A stretch of DNA of 64,000 bases from Dehalococcoidia bacterium. Lineage in GTDB: Bacteria; Chloroflexota; Dehalococcoidia; DSTF01; JACRBR01. Shown here in pieces: positions 1 through 8,391 of this stretch. Location: contig JBBDXD010000024.1 in assembly GCA_040902535.1 (NCBI GenBank), forward strand, positions 1 through 64,000, read 5' to 3'. The notes below the pieces were generated by a model. The model did not search any database, was not told the origin of the DNA, and worked only from the letters and a program-made list of their open reading frames with translations. Made by a program: the position numbers and the translations under genes. Position 1 is the stretch's first letter. Every line of letters begins with the position of its first letter.

Positions 1-258
1 CGTCCCTACGATCCGGTGGTGGCGTTCGGTAGTGTTTGCGATCAGCGTCGCTGGCACGACGTTGCGCGCGGGCGGCCGCGCGCGGACGCGGCTGAAGCTA
101 CGTCCCTACGATCCGGTGGTGGCGTTCGGTAGTGTTTGCGATCAGCGTCGCTGGCGCGACGTTGCGCGCGGGCAGCGGCGCGCGGACGCAGCTGAAGCTA
201 CGTCCCTACGATCCGGTTGTGACGCTCGGTCGTGTTTGCGATCAGCGTCGCTGGCGCG
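1..258. repeat. 100-bp tandem repeat, at least 2.6 copies
   Basis: Three consecutive copies begin with CGTCCCTACGATCCGG at positions 1, 101 and 201, so the period is exactly 100 bp. Copies 1 and 2 differ at only a few positions; the third diverges and fades near 258. The array may start before the window. The end of each unit (CGCGGACGCAGCTGAAGCTA) joins the start of the next and recurs as a single copy at 1246-1277, so a dispersed intergenic element has been amplified here. Open frames across it have no protein-like character. Confidence 0.9.
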
Positions 259-456
259 TCGGGTGGACAGGCGAGGGCGCCTATCCTCCACCTGCGGTGC
301 GCAGACCTCGGTGCGGGTTAACCCTGATCTTCGGGGGTGGGGGAGGAGTGGGGATGCGGCATGTCGCTGTTGCGTGTCCGATATGTCGATGATTCCGGAG
401 GGGCGGAGGGCTTGTGATAAGCTCAATTAACGTCGCCGCTCCGGAAAGATTGGCCG
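259..456. other. Intergenic region upstream of lipB
   Basis: No credible gene is seen. The last part holds GGAAAG at 443-448, a weak ribosome binding site 8 nt before the TTG start of lipB. Possible -10-like AT-rich sequence (TTGTGATAAGCTCAATTAA) lies at 412-430. Confidence 0.5.
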
Positions 457-1365
457 TTGGGAACCCGCTGCACCCTGCTCCGGCCCGGAATCGTCGAGTA
501 CCAGGCCGCTTGGCGGCTTCAGCAGCGCATCGTCGACGACGTGCGCGGCGGCGCTGATTCCACTCTCATCCTTCTCGAACATCCACCGACGTACACGCTC
601 GGCGCGCGCGGTAATACGGAGCATCTGCTGCTCGCGCGCGAGGCGTACGCGCGTCGTGGCGCGGCCGTCGTGCAGAGCGACCGCGGCGGCGACGTGACGT
701 TTCACGGACCGGGGCAGATGGTCGGGTACCCGATCATCGATTTGCGGGCTCGGGGCGACGGGCCGCTGCGGTACGTGCAGATGCTGGAAGCGACGCTGAT
801 CGACGCGCTGCGCGGCTATGGCATCGACGCGGGACGTCGCGAGGGGGCGCGCGGTGTGTGGGCGGGCGCGTCGAAGATCGCGGCGATCGGCGTGCGGGTG
901 TCGCGCGGCGTGACGATGCACGGGTTCGCGCTGAACGTGAACACGGACCTTTCGTATTTCGCGGACATCGTGCCGTGCGGGATCCGCGATGGCGGCGTGA
1001 CGTCGATGCGGGAGATCACGGGCGAGACGTTTCACGTCGGCGACGTGATGCGTGATGTGGCGTCGGCGTTCTCGCGGGTGTTTGGGGTCGACTTCGTCGA
1101 ACAACAGAGAACAGAGAACAGACAACAGAGGGTGGGGAGCGGACAACAGACGACAGAGAACAACAGACAACAGAGGGTGGGGAGCGGACAACAGACGACA
1201 GAGAACAACAGACAACAGAGGATCGTTGGCGCGCCTGCGGCGCTTGCGGACGCAGCTGAAGCTACGTCCCTACGATCGGGGGGTGGCGCGCCGGTGCGCG
1301 GCGGTGCATTGAGGTCGCGGGCTGAAAGCCCGCGCCACATTCGGGGGGCGGGCGTTGGTGGTTGA
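457..1365 (+). CDS. lipB: Octanoyl-[ACP]:protein N-octanoyltransferase LipB with repeat-derived C-terminal tail
   Basis: LipB moves an octanoyl group from acyl carrier protein to the lipoyl-domain lysine of 2-oxoacid dehydrogenase E2 subunits, the first step of lipoate synthesis. The family motif RGGDVTFHGPGQMVGYP is present (His about residue 83), with the catalytic lysine in GASKIAAIG (about 140) and the catalytic cysteine in DIVPCGIRDGG (about 174). The conserved domain ends near residue 211, about the usual family length. The remaining 90 residues are translated from intergenic repeats: a 15-residue unit (RQQRVGSGQQTTENN) occurs twice, followed by a dispersed element. The start is TTG, 8 nt after GGAAAG. 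The stop overlaps the lipA start by 11 bp, and lipA, lpdA and pdhABC follow, so it very likely serves this PDH complex. The tail is probably dispensable; a true original stop may have been lost. Confidence 0.93.
   Translation: MGTRCTLLRPGIVEYQAAWRLQQRIVDDVRGGADSTLILLEHPPTYTLGARGNTEHLLLAREAYARRGAAVVQSDRGGDVTFHGPGQMVGYPIIDLRARGDGPLRYVQMLEATLIDALRGYGIDAGRREGARGVWAGASKIAAIGVRVSRGVTMHGFALNVNTDLSYFADIVPCGIRDGGVTSMREITGETFHVGDVMRDVASAFSRVFGVDFVEQQRTENRQQRVGSGQQTTENNRQQRVGSGQQTTENNRQQRIVGAPAALADAAEATSLRSGGGAPVRGGALRSRAESPRHIRGAGVGG
1121..1225 (+). repeat. 45-bp tandem repeat inside the lipB 3' end
   Basis: The unit starting GACAACAGAGG occurs at 1121, 1166 and, truncated, 1211, an exact 45-bp period. 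Each unit is built from degenerate ACAACAGA-type octamers. Because 45 is a multiple of three, the lipB frame stays open. Related ACAGACAACAGAGG strings occur in intergenic DNA near 17749-17761 and 24955-24983, so this is an intergenic repeat family that has reached a coding region. Confidence 0.9.
1246..1333. repeat. Dispersed intergenic elements between lipB and lipA
   Basis: A single copy of the element that forms the junction of the 100-bp repeat (GCGGACGCAGCTGAAGCTA and onward, 1246-1277) is followed by a short palindrome, GCGGGCT-GAA-AGCCCGC at 1317-1333. The palindrome recurs inverted at 8913-8929. Both lie in the translated tail of lipB. Confidence 0.8.
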
Positions 1366-2392
1366 GGCGCGGGCGATCGAGCCAAAGCCTTCGTGGTTGA
1401 AGGTGCGGTTTCCTGCGGGGGAGCGGTATCAGCATCTGAAGTCGCTGATGCGCGAGCAGAATCTGCACACGGTGTGCGAAGAAGCGAAGTGCCCGAACGT
1501 TGGGGAGTGCTGGAACGCGGGCACGGCGACGTTCATGATCCTGGGCGACGTGTGCACGCGATCGTGTGGTTTTTGCGCCGTGACGACGGGGCGGCCGGGC
1601 GTCATCGATGCGATGGAGCCGTTCCGGTTGGCGCACACGGTGAAGACGCTCGGCCTGGACTACGTGGTGATCACGTCGGTGAACCGGGACGACATCGAAA
1701 ACGGCGGCGCCGATATGTTCGCGGCGTGCATCCGGGCGATCCGGCAGAACGATGCGTCGGTGCGCGTCGAGGTGCTGATCCCGGACTTCAAGGGGAACTG
1801 GGATGCGCTGGCGACGGTCGTCGAGGCGCGACCGTTCGTGCTGAACCACAACATCGAAACGGCGCCGCGGTTGTATCGATGGGTGCGGCCGCAGGCGCGG
1901 TACGAGCGCTCGCTGGAGTTGATCCGGCGCGCGAAGGGCGCAGCTCCGGACATGCTGACGAAGTCAGGCTTCATGGTGGGGCTCGGCGAGAGCGTCGACG
2001 AGCTGTTTTGCGTGATGCGGGACTTGCGCGCGCACGGCTGCGACATCGTGACGATCGGGCAGTATCTGCGGCCGACGAAGCAGCATCTGCCGGTCGAGCG
2101 GTACTACGACCCGAGCGAGTACGCGCAGTTCGTGGCGTACGGTCGCGAGATCGGGCTGCGGCACGTCGAGGCGGGGCCGCTGGTGCGGTCGTCGTATCAC
2201 GCGGAGAAGCAGTCGATGGAACCTCACCCCCTGGCCCCCTCTCCGTCAAGCGGAGACGGGGGACGTGGTGTGGTGGGTAGGCACGCGGTTGATGCGCGGT
2301 CTCCCGAAGAACGTGGTCCCGGGGGTTATCCGCAGATGGGGCAGATGGGACAGATAGATTTCATTCCGTTGGAGTCGGTTGATCGTGAGTAA
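1355..2392 (+). CDS. lipA: Lipoyl synthase LipA (radical SAM)
   Basis: LipA inserts two sulfur atoms into octanoyl groups bound to E2 lipoyl domains, using S-adenosylmethionine and two 4Fe-4S clusters. The auxiliary cluster motif CEEAKCPNVGEC starts near residue 41 and the radical SAM motif CTRSCGFC near residue 67. The C-terminal RSSYHAE carries the serine that ligates the auxiliary cluster. The usual protein ends just after this point. Here about 55 further residues follow, and their first part (EPHPLAPSPSSGDGGRG) is a translated copy of a REP-like element at 2223-2265, so the tail is acquired. The TTG start overlaps the lipB stop; a GTG three bases downstream is an alternative. The stop overlaps the lpdA start by 8 bp, implying translational coupling. 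Confidence 0.95.
   Translation: MVVEARAIEPKPSWLKVRFPAGERYQHLKSLMREQNLHTVCEEAKCPNVGECWNAGTATFMILGDVCTRSCGFCAVTTGRPGVIDAMEPFRLAHTVKTLGLDYVVITSVNRDDIENGGADMFAACIRAIRQNDASVRVEVLIPDFKGNWDALATVVEARPFVLNHNIETAPRLYRWVRPQARYERSLELIRRAKGAAPDMLTKSGFMVGLGESVDELFCVMRDLRAHGCDIVTIGQYLRPTKQHLPVERYYDPSEYAQFVAYGREIGLRHVEAGPLVRSSYHAEKQSMEPHPLAPSPSSGDGGRGVVGRHAVDARSPEERGPGGYPQMGQMGQIDFIPLESVDRE
2223..2265. repeat. REP-like element translated in the lipA tail
   Basis: The element begins CCTCACCCCCTGGCCCCCTC and contains an imperfect hairpin, CCCCC-TCTCCG-loop-CGGAGA-C-GGGGG, at about 2235-2262. It sits immediately after the last conserved LipA residues. I recognise this kind of sequence from memory as a repeat common at gene ends in many genomes, where it is read as HPLAPSP. 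No other copy is visible in this window. Confidence 0.75.
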
Positions 2393-3776
2393 GTACGACA
2401 TCGCGATCATTGGCGGGGGGCCGGGCGGGTACGTCGCGGCGATACGGGCGGCGCAGCTTGGCAAGAAGGTCGTGCTGGTCGAGCGGGAGCGCGTCGGCGG
2501 GCTGTGCCTTAACTGGGGCTGCATTCCGAGCAAGGCGCTGTTGTGGAACGCCGAGGTTGTGAACCTTGTGCGCGACGCCGAGACATACGGCATCGCGTTT
2601 GAGAACGTGACGTTCGACATGGGCAAGGCGATCGACCGCAGCCGGCAGATCGTCGAGCAGATGGTGAAGGGCGTGGAGTTTTTGCTGGGCAAGAACGGCG
2701 TGACGACGATCACGGGCGATGCGTCGTTCGCGGGCGCGAAGCAACTGCGCGTGCGCGGGATGGACGAAGCGATCGATGCTGAGGCCGCGATCATCGCGAC
2801 GGGGGCGCGGCCGCGGATGCTGCCGGGGCTGGCGACGGACGGCGAGACGATCATCGGCAGCCGCGAGGCGCTGGCGCTGAAGGAACGTCCGGAGAGCGTG
2901 GTGATCGTCGGGGGCGGGCCGATCGGGGTGGAGTTCGCGCAGTTCTGGCGCGCGTATGGCGTCGACATCACGATCCTGGAGGCGCTCGACCATCTGCTGC
3001 CGCTCGAAGACGAGGAGATCAGCGTGCAACTCGAGCGCGCGTACAAGAAGCAGGGCATCAAGTTCGTGACGGGCGCGCAGGTCGCGGGGGCGACGGCTTC
3101 GAACGGGCGCGCGACGGTGCGGTTCACGGCAAAGGGCAAGGAGCAAGAGCTGGACGCGGACAAGGTGCTCGTCGGCATCGGGTTTGAGGCGAACGTCGAG
3201 ACGCTGGCGCTGGAGCGCGCGGGCGTCGAGACGGAGCGCTCGTGGGTAAAGACGGACGACCGGTTGCAGACGACGGCGGACGGTGTGTACGCGATCGGCG
3301 ACGTGACGGGCATCATGAACATGGCGCACGTGGCGTCGGCGCAGGGGGTGATGGTCGTCGAGCGGCTGGCGGGCGTCGAGTCGCCGGCGCTGGAGTACCG
3401 GAAGCTGCCGCGCGCGACGTTTTCGCAGCCGGAGGTGGGGAGCGCGGGGCTGACGGAGCAGCAGGCGCGCGACGAGGGGTTCGAGATCAAGGTAGGGAAG
3501 TTTCCGATGCGCGCGAATGGCCGTGCGAAGGCGATCAACATGCAGGACGGCCTCGTGAAGATCGTCGCGGACGCGCGGACGGGCGAGACGCTGGGCATCC
3601 ACATCATCGGGCCGCTGGCGTCGGAGATGCTGGGCGAAGCTACGCTGGGCATGACGCTGGAAGCGACGCCGAAAGAACTGGGGTGGACGGTGGCGCAACA
3701 CCCGACACTTGCCGAAACAGTGAAGGAAGCAGCGCTCGCCGTCGATGGCGAGGCGATCCACTTCTGGACGGAATAG
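2385..3776 (+). CDS. lpdA: Dihydrolipoyl dehydrogenase (E3 of pyruvate dehydrogenase)
   Basis: E3 reoxidises dihydrolipoamide on E2 with FAD and passes electrons to NAD+. The FAD site GGGPGGYVAAIRAAQLG is at the N-terminus. The redox-active disulfide lies in GGLCLNWGCIPSKALL (cysteines near residues 41 and 46), the NAD site is VVIVGGGPIGVEFAQFW, and the C-terminal base is the histidine of AQHPTLAET. At 463 residues it is of normal family length. GTG at 2385 is preferred over the in-frame TTG at 2379 because GGAG at 2371-2374 lies 10 nt upstream. It overlaps the lipA stop (GTGAGTAA) and is followed directly by pdhA. Confidence 0.96.
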   Translation: MSKYDIAIIGGGPGGYVAAIRAAQLGKKVVLVERERVGGLCLNWGCIPSKALLWNAEVVNLVRDAETYGIAFENVTFDMGKAIDRSRQIVEQMVKGVEFLLGKNGVTTITGDASFAGAKQLRVRGMDEAIDAEAAIIATGARPRMLPGLATDGETIIGSREALALKERPESVVIVGGGPIGVEFAQFWRAYGVDITILEALDHLLPLEDEEISVQLERAYKKQGIKFVTGAQVAGATASNGRATVRFTAKGKEQELDADKVLVGIGFEANVETLALERAGVETERSWVKTDDRLQTTADGVYAIGDVTGIMNMAHVASAQGVMVVERLAGVESPALEYRKLPRATFSQPEVGSAGLTEQQARDEGFEIKVGKFPMRANGRAKAINMQDGLVKIVADARTGETLGIHIIGPLASEMLGEATLGMTLEATPKELGWTVAQHPTLAETVKEAALAVDGEAIHFWTE

Positions 3777-3778
3777 AT

Positions 3779-4780
3779 ATGGTACGAACGTCGAACCTGA
3801 GGACGATCGAGAGAGCAGGCGTGAAGACCGATCGCGCGAAGCTGCTGCAGACGATGCTGACGATCCGTCGCTTCGAAGAGAAGGCGGCGGAGATGTACGC
3901 GCGCGGCAAGATCCACGGATTCCTGCACCTGTACATCGGGCAGGAGGCGGTGGCGACGGGCGCGATCGCGGCGCTGCATGACGACGACTACCTGGTCACG
4001 CACTATCGCGAGCACGGACATGCGCTGGCGCGCGGGCTCGACCCGAACCGCGTCATGGCGGAACTGTTCGGGAAGGCGACGGGCGTGACGGGGGGCCGGG
4101 GCGGTTCGATGCATCTCTTCGACGTGGCGAAGTCGTTCATGGGCGGCTACGCGATCGTGGCGGGGCACATGCCGCTAGCGTGCGGGCTGGCGCTCGCGGA
4201 GCAGTACAAGGGTACGGACCGGATCGCCGTAAACTTCATCGGGGACGGTGCTGTAAACGAAGGCGAGTTCCACGAAGCGCTGAACCTGGCATCGGTATGG
4301 AAGTTGCCGGTGCTGTTCATCGTCGAGAACAACCTGTACGGCATGGGCACGGACATACGTCGCGTGTCGGCGGTGACGGAGATCTACAAGCGCGCGGAGG
4401 CCTACGCGATGCACGCGGTGCAGGTCGACGGCATGGACGTGAACGCGATGTTTGATGCGACGGCGCGGATCGCGGAGCGCGTGCGGTCGGGCGGCGGACC
4501 GGCGTTCCTGGAGGCGATCTGCTATCGCTTCCGCGGCCACTCTATGTCCGACCCCGAGTTCTACCGTCACAAGGATGAAGTGGAGCATTGGCGGCGCCTG
4601 GACCCGATCGCGCGGCTGAAGAGCCAGATGCTCTCCGACGGCGCGCTTTCGGACGAGGAGTTCGACCGGATGCAGCAGACCGCGGAGGAGATCGCGAGCG
4701 AGGCAGCGCGCTTCGCGGAGGAAAGCCCGGAGCCAGCGCTCGAGACGTTGCACGACCACGTCTACAAGGAGCGCGCGTAA
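3779..4780 (+). CDS. pdhA: Pyruvate dehydrogenase E1 component, alpha subunit
   Basis: This is the thiamine diphosphate-binding half of the E1 heterotetramer that decarboxylates pyruvate and reductively acetylates the E2 lipoyl group. The TPP/Mg motif is clear: GDGAVNEGEFHEALNLAS through VENN (about residues 155-185). The segment GGRGGSMHLFD and the phosphorylation-loop region FRGHSMSDPEFYR are also typical. The length of 333 residues fits the bacterial two-subunit E1. It starts 2 bp after the lpdA stop and its TAA overlaps the pdhB ATG by one base. The related acetoin or branched-chain 2-oxoacid dehydrogenases cannot be excluded from sequence alone. Clustering with lipA and lipB favours the housekeeping pyruvate enzyme. 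Confidence 0.9.
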   Translation: MVRTSNLRTIERAGVKTDRAKLLQTMLTIRRFEEKAAEMYARGKIHGFLHLYIGQEAVATGAIAALHDDDYLVTHYREHGHALARGLDPNRVMAELFGKATGVTGGRGGSMHLFDVAKSFMGGYAIVAGHMPLACGLALAEQYKGTDRIAVNFIGDGAVNEGEFHEALNLASVWKLPVLFIVENNLYGMGTDIRRVSAVTEIYKRAEAYAMHAVQVDGMDVNAMFDATARIAERVRSGGGPAFLEAICYRFRGHSMSDPEFYRHKDEVEHWRRLDPIARLKSQMLSDGALSDEEFDRMQQTAEEIASEAARFAEESPEPALETLHDHVYKERA

Positions 4781-5751
4781 TGGCCGTCGTGACGTATCGC
4801 GAGGCACTGCGACAGGCGCTGCGCTATCAGCTCCAGAACGACGAGCGCGTGTTCCTGATGGGCGAAGACATCGGCGCGTACGGGGGATCGTATGCCGTCA
4901 CTAAGGGGTTCTTGGAAGAGTTCGGCGACAAGCGCGTGAAGGACACGCCGATCGCGGAGTCGGTGGTCGTCGGGGCGGGGATCGGCGCGGCGATGGCCGG
5001 CCTGAAGCCGATGGTCGAGCTGATGACGATCAACTTCAGCCTGTTGGCGATCGACCAGATCGTGAACAACGCATCGAAGCTGCATTACATGTCGAACGGG
5101 CAGGTCAACGTGCCGATCGTGATCCGGATGGCGGGCGGCGCGGGGAGTCAGCTCGGCGCGCAGCACTCGCACAGCCTGGAAAGTTGGTTCGCACACGTGC
5201 CGGGGATCAAAGTCGTCGTGCCGGCGACGCCGTACGACGCGAAGGGGCTGCTGATGACGGCGTTCGACGACGAGAATCCCGTCATCTTCATCGAGCATAC
5301 GGCGCTGTACGCGTCGAAGGGTGAAGTGCCGGAGGAGGCGTACCGCGTGCCGTTCGGGAAGGCGGAGCTGCACCGCGAAGGGCGCGACGTGACGCTGATC
5401 GGATATTCGGGAAGCGTACACCAGGCGTCGCGGGCGGCGGAGGACCTGGCGAAGGAGGGCATCGAAGCAGAGGTGTTGAATCTTCGGACGCTGCGCCCGC
5501 TCGACGTCGACGGCATTTTGGCGTCGGTGCGGAAGACGCACCGGGCGATCATCGTAGAAGACGACTGGAAATTCGGCGGCTTCGCGGGGGAGATCGCGGC
5601 GATCGTGCAGGAGCAGGCGTTCGACGACCTGGACGCGCCAGTGATGCGCTGCTCGGGGCATGACATCCCGATGCCGTACTCAGGGAAGTTGGAGCAGGCG
5701 GCGTTGCCGCAGGAACACGAGATCGTCGAGTTGGCGAAGAGCCTGGTGTAG
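4780..5751 (+). CDS. pdhB: Pyruvate dehydrogenase E1 component, beta subunit
   Basis: This is the second E1 subunit; it completes the active site at the alpha/beta interface and binds the E2 peripheral domain. Family hallmarks include VFLMGEDIGAYGGSYAVTKG near residues 25-45, DTPIAESVVVGAGIGAAMAG, and the C-terminal sequence HDIPMPYSGKLEQAALP. Its 323 residues are typical. It overlaps the pdhA stop by one base and is followed 10 bp later by pdhC. A perfect AGGAGG at 5750-5755 overlaps its own stop and serves pdhC. Confidence 0.93.
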   Translation: MAVVTYREALRQALRYQLQNDERVFLMGEDIGAYGGSYAVTKGFLEEFGDKRVKDTPIAESVVVGAGIGAAMAGLKPMVELMTINFSLLAIDQIVNNASKLHYMSNGQVNVPIVIRMAGGAGSQLGAQHSHSLESWFAHVPGIKVVVPATPYDAKGLLMTAFDDENPVIFIEHTALYASKGEVPEEAYRVPFGKAELHREGRDVTLIGYSGSVHQASRAAEDLAKEGIEAEVLNLRTLRPLDVDGILASVRKTHRAIIVEDDWKFGGFAGEIAAIVQEQAFDDLDAPVMRCSGHDIPMPYSGKLEQAALPQEHEIVELAKSLV

Positions 5752-5761
5752 GAGGCCAAGG

Positions 5762-7126
5762 ATGGTTTCCGAAGTCGTCATGCCGCAGATGGGCGCCGAT
5801 ATGACCGAGGGCACGCTGCTGCGCTGGCTCAAGGAAGAGGGCGACAGCGTCGAACGCGGCGAAGTGATCGCCGAGATCGAGACGGACAAGGCAAACATCG
5901 AGATCGAGGCGTTCGAGAGCGGCGTCTTCCGCAAGGCGCTCGCGTCCGAAGGCGACGTGGTGCAGGTAGGCGAAGTGATCGCCGTCGTCGCCGGATCAGA
6001 TGACGACATCTCGAAGTACGACGGCGCAGCGGCGGGCGCGATCAAGCAGCCGATCGCGACGGCATCGGCGGCGGCGGAGCGGCGGCCCGACGGGGCGCTG
6101 GCTGCCCCTTCGGAGGCGGCGACGACTTCCGCAGAGATGCCGGAGCGGGCGCCGGAGCCTGCACCGCCGGCAGAGGTACAGCAGCCGCAGCCTTCGGTCA
6201 GCGAAGCGGCGCCGCGACCGACGAACGGGCGCGTGAAAGCGTCGCCGCTGGCGAAGCGGATCGCCGACGAGCGGGGCGTGGACCTAGGGAGCGTGCGCGG
6301 CACCGGGCCCGGCGGGCGCATCGTGAAGAAGGACGTCGAGCAGGCAACGACCGGCGCGCCGGCACCGGCTCCGCAACCGGCGGCTGCGCAGCCCGCAGCG
6401 CGTGCCGTCGAGCGTCCGGCTGCCGCGGCGGCGTCACCCGCAGCGGCGGCGCCCATCGAAATGTCGAAGATGCGGCAGACGATCGCGCGGCGGATGTCGC
6501 AGAGCAAGCGGGAAGCGCCGCACTACTACCTGCTCGTCGACATCGACATGACGGACGCGATGGCGCTGCGGAAGCAGATCAACGAATCGACGACCGAAGA
6601 CGAGCGCGTGAGCGTCAACGACCTGATCGTGCGGGCGTGCGGCATCGCGTTGCAGCGCCATCCGGCGTTCAACGTGACCGTCGACGGCGAGCAATATGTG
6701 CGACAACCTCTGCAAAACGTGTGCATCGCGATCGCCCTGGACGACGGGCTGATCGCGCCGGCGATCATCGATGCAGGCAACAAGCGGCTGCCGGCGATCG
6801 CGCGCGAGTCGAAGGACCTGGTCGAGCGGACGAAGGGCGGCGCGCTGAAGGTCGAAGAAGTGACGCAGGGGACGTTTTCGATCACGAACCTCGGCGCGTA
6901 CGGCATCGAGACGCTGGTCGGCATCATTCAGCCGCCGCAGACGGCGATCCTGGGCGTGGGGACGGTGATGGAGCAGCCAGCGGTGCGCGGCGCGCAGGTC
7001 GTCGTGCGGCAGATGATGAAGGTGGCGCTGGCGGCGGACCATCGCGTGACGGACGGCGCGCAGGGGGCGCGGTTCCTGGGGGAGATCAAGGGGCTGTTGG
7101 AGAAGCCGGTTTCGCTTATCGTCTGA
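5762..7126 (+). CDS. pdhC: Dihydrolipoamide acetyltransferase (E2 of pyruvate dehydrogenase)
   Basis: E2 is the core of the complex and transfers acetyl from lipoyl to CoA. Three parts are visible. One N-terminal lipoyl domain has the lysine in ETDKANIEIEA (about residue 43). After a linker rich in Ala and Pro comes a peripheral subunit-binding domain (VKASPLAKRIADERGVDL through GPGGRIVKKDV, about 158-193). After a second Ala/Pro linker the catalytic domain ends with the active-site motif DHRVTDGAQGARFL (His about 426). At 454 residues it has one lipoyl domain rather than two or three. The start follows AGGAGG by 6 nt. No gene follows on this strand for about 135 bp, so it ends the operon. 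Confidence 0.95.
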   Translation: MVSEVVMPQMGADMTEGTLLRWLKEEGDSVERGEVIAEIETDKANIEIEAFESGVFRKALASEGDVVQVGEVIAVVAGSDDDISKYDGAAAGAIKQPIATASAAAERRPDGALAAPSEAATTSAEMPERAPEPAPPAEVQQPQPSVSEAAPRPTNGRVKASPLAKRIADERGVDLGSVRGTGPGGRIVKKDVEQATTGAPAPAPQPAAAQPAARAVERPAAAAASPAAAAPIEMSKMRQTIARRMSQSKREAPHYYLLVDIDMTDAMALRKQINESTTEDERVSVNDLIVRACGIALQRHPAFNVTVDGEQYVRQPLQNVCIAIALDDGLIAPAIIDAGNKRLPAIARESKDLVERTKGGALKVEEVTQGTFSITNLGAYGIETLVGIIQPPQTAILGVGTVMEQPAVRGAQVVVRQMMKVALAADHRVTDGAQGARFLGEIKGLLEKPVSLIV

Positions 7127-7262
7127 CGGTTAGGTGCGAGTGTTCAGTTCGGGGTCGCTGCCCAGCTAGAGCAGTGGTTTCCTAAGGGGCACGGGCAATG
7201 CGTTGTGCGCCTGACTCGCGCCTGGCACCGTACTCGCACAAGTTATCCTGTCGACACGTACC

Positions 7263-8216
7263 ATGGACATTGTTAACCCCGGCGAGAACAGGCTACCCGA
7301 GGGGATGACCGAGGCCGACCTCCGCGATGCGGTGGTCCGTTCCGGGTTTCCATTGCAGTCTCGTCTCGCGAATGCGCTTCGAACGTCGACAGAGAACTTT
7401 TTCGTGCAAGACGAATACGGTTACATCGATGCCGATCTCGGCGCACCAACCATACGCACGATCGATTTACTGGTCGACCTCGACCTCCACCCCGGCAGCC
7501 ACGGGCCCGAAGTGCACCCGGAACTCGCTATGCTCATTGAATGTAAGCGCTCCACCCTGCCGTTCGTCTTTTTCGCGGCAGATGAGAAACTCTGGATTCC
7601 CAACTTTCCTATCATCGCGGGCCTTCCGTATCCCTTCTTCGACCTACGGACGCCCGAGGGCCACACGCCTGTGCGGCCTGCACAAGCATTGCGCATAGAC
7701 CAGCACCCATTTGCCGGCCATGTGCCAGCCAACGCTTACTCTTTCAGTCGCGCGGCGCGATCATCGAAACTTGAACTCACCGGTGCGGATGCGTACCAAT
7801 CAGTCACGCTTCCACTCCTCAAGGCGGCGGACTACTTCGTTACGTGCGAGCGACCTAATCGGCCCCCCTACACGCTAACCATAGTTCTCCCCGTGGCCGT
7901 GCTGGACGCACCGATGCTTGTTTTCCAGTCCACAAACGACGAAGAGCGCCTCTTCGCGTGCCCATGGGTCCGAGTCGCGCGTCACTCTCCCGCAGCGCCG
8001 AACGTACTCCATAGGTCGCAACTGTATGCCATTGACGTTGTTCACTATGCGTTCTTCGACACCTACCTTTACCGTCATGTGCTCCCATTCGCGCGCCACG
8101 CGGCAGATCTCACTCTGCAACATCAAGCTGAGTTGCTCGCCGGGCGTGGCGCGATCGACGTGCCCATCGATCGTGGTCACATTGCCGCGCACGCCAAGCT
8201 ACGACCAGTGCCCTAG
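7263..8216 (+). CDS. PD-(D/E)XK nuclease-like protein of unknown role
   Basis: The protein has 317 residues and no recognised name. The N-terminal third resembles restriction-endonuclease-like folds: a helix with EADLRDAVVRSGFPLQSRLA (residues 18-37), then TIDLLVDLDL with Asp68, then a strand AMLIECKRS holding Glu93 and Lys95 as the E-X-K element. The remainder, about 215 residues, is not recognised. It stands alone, with 136 bp upstream and repeats downstream, and codon and base use look visibly less GC-biased than in the preceding operon, which suggests acquisition. A -10-like TTATCCT lies 15-21 nt before the ATG and no Shine-Dalgarno is obvious. A defence or DNA repair role is possible but unproven. 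Confidence 0.7.
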   Translation: MDIVNPGENRLPEGMTEADLRDAVVRSGFPLQSRLANALRTSTENFFVQDEYGYIDADLGAPTIRTIDLLVDLDLHPGSHGPEVHPELAMLIECKRSTLPFVFFAADEKLWIPNFPIIAGLPYPFFDLRTPEGHTPVRPAQALRIDQHPFAGHVPANAYSFSRAARSSKLELTGADAYQSVTLPLLKAADYFVTCERPNRPPYTLTIVLPVAVLDAPMLVFQSTNDEERLFACPWVRVARHSPAAPNVLHRSQLYAIDVVHYAFFDTYLYRHVLPFARHAADLTLQHQAELLAGRGAIDVPIDRGHIAAHAKLRPVP

Positions 8217-8391
8217 AGGCCTGCGCTCGCCGCTGGGCAAGAAGGTCGCTGATCCTCTTCGAGTCCATCGACCTTTCGGTCGTCGAGCTTGAGCGCGAGT
8301 ACCCGCGTGTCAAGGGGCAATCGCAACGGCACGACGTGCGCCCGCGGTGGCGGAGCTAAAGCTACGCAGCTACACCCCTACTCGCCACCAC

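Noticed and set aside
1121-1225. CRISPR array
   Set aside because: The 45-bp units are directly abutting and composed of simple ACAACAG octamers, with no unique spacers and no cas genes in the window.
457-1365. LipB tail as a new functional domain
   Set aside because: The tail is fully explained by the 45-bp repeat and dispersed elements seen elsewhere in noncoding DNA.
2246-4168. A 640-codon open frame on the minus strand opposite lpdA and pdhA
   Set aside because: It lacks protein-like motifs and is the antisense shadow typical of GC-rich genes; the plus strand has complete E3 and E1 alpha signatures.
3242-4780. E1 alpha with a 179-residue N-terminal extension
   Set aside because: The extended frame overlaps lpdA in another frame and lacks similarity; the natural start is ATG 3779, 2 bp after lpdA.
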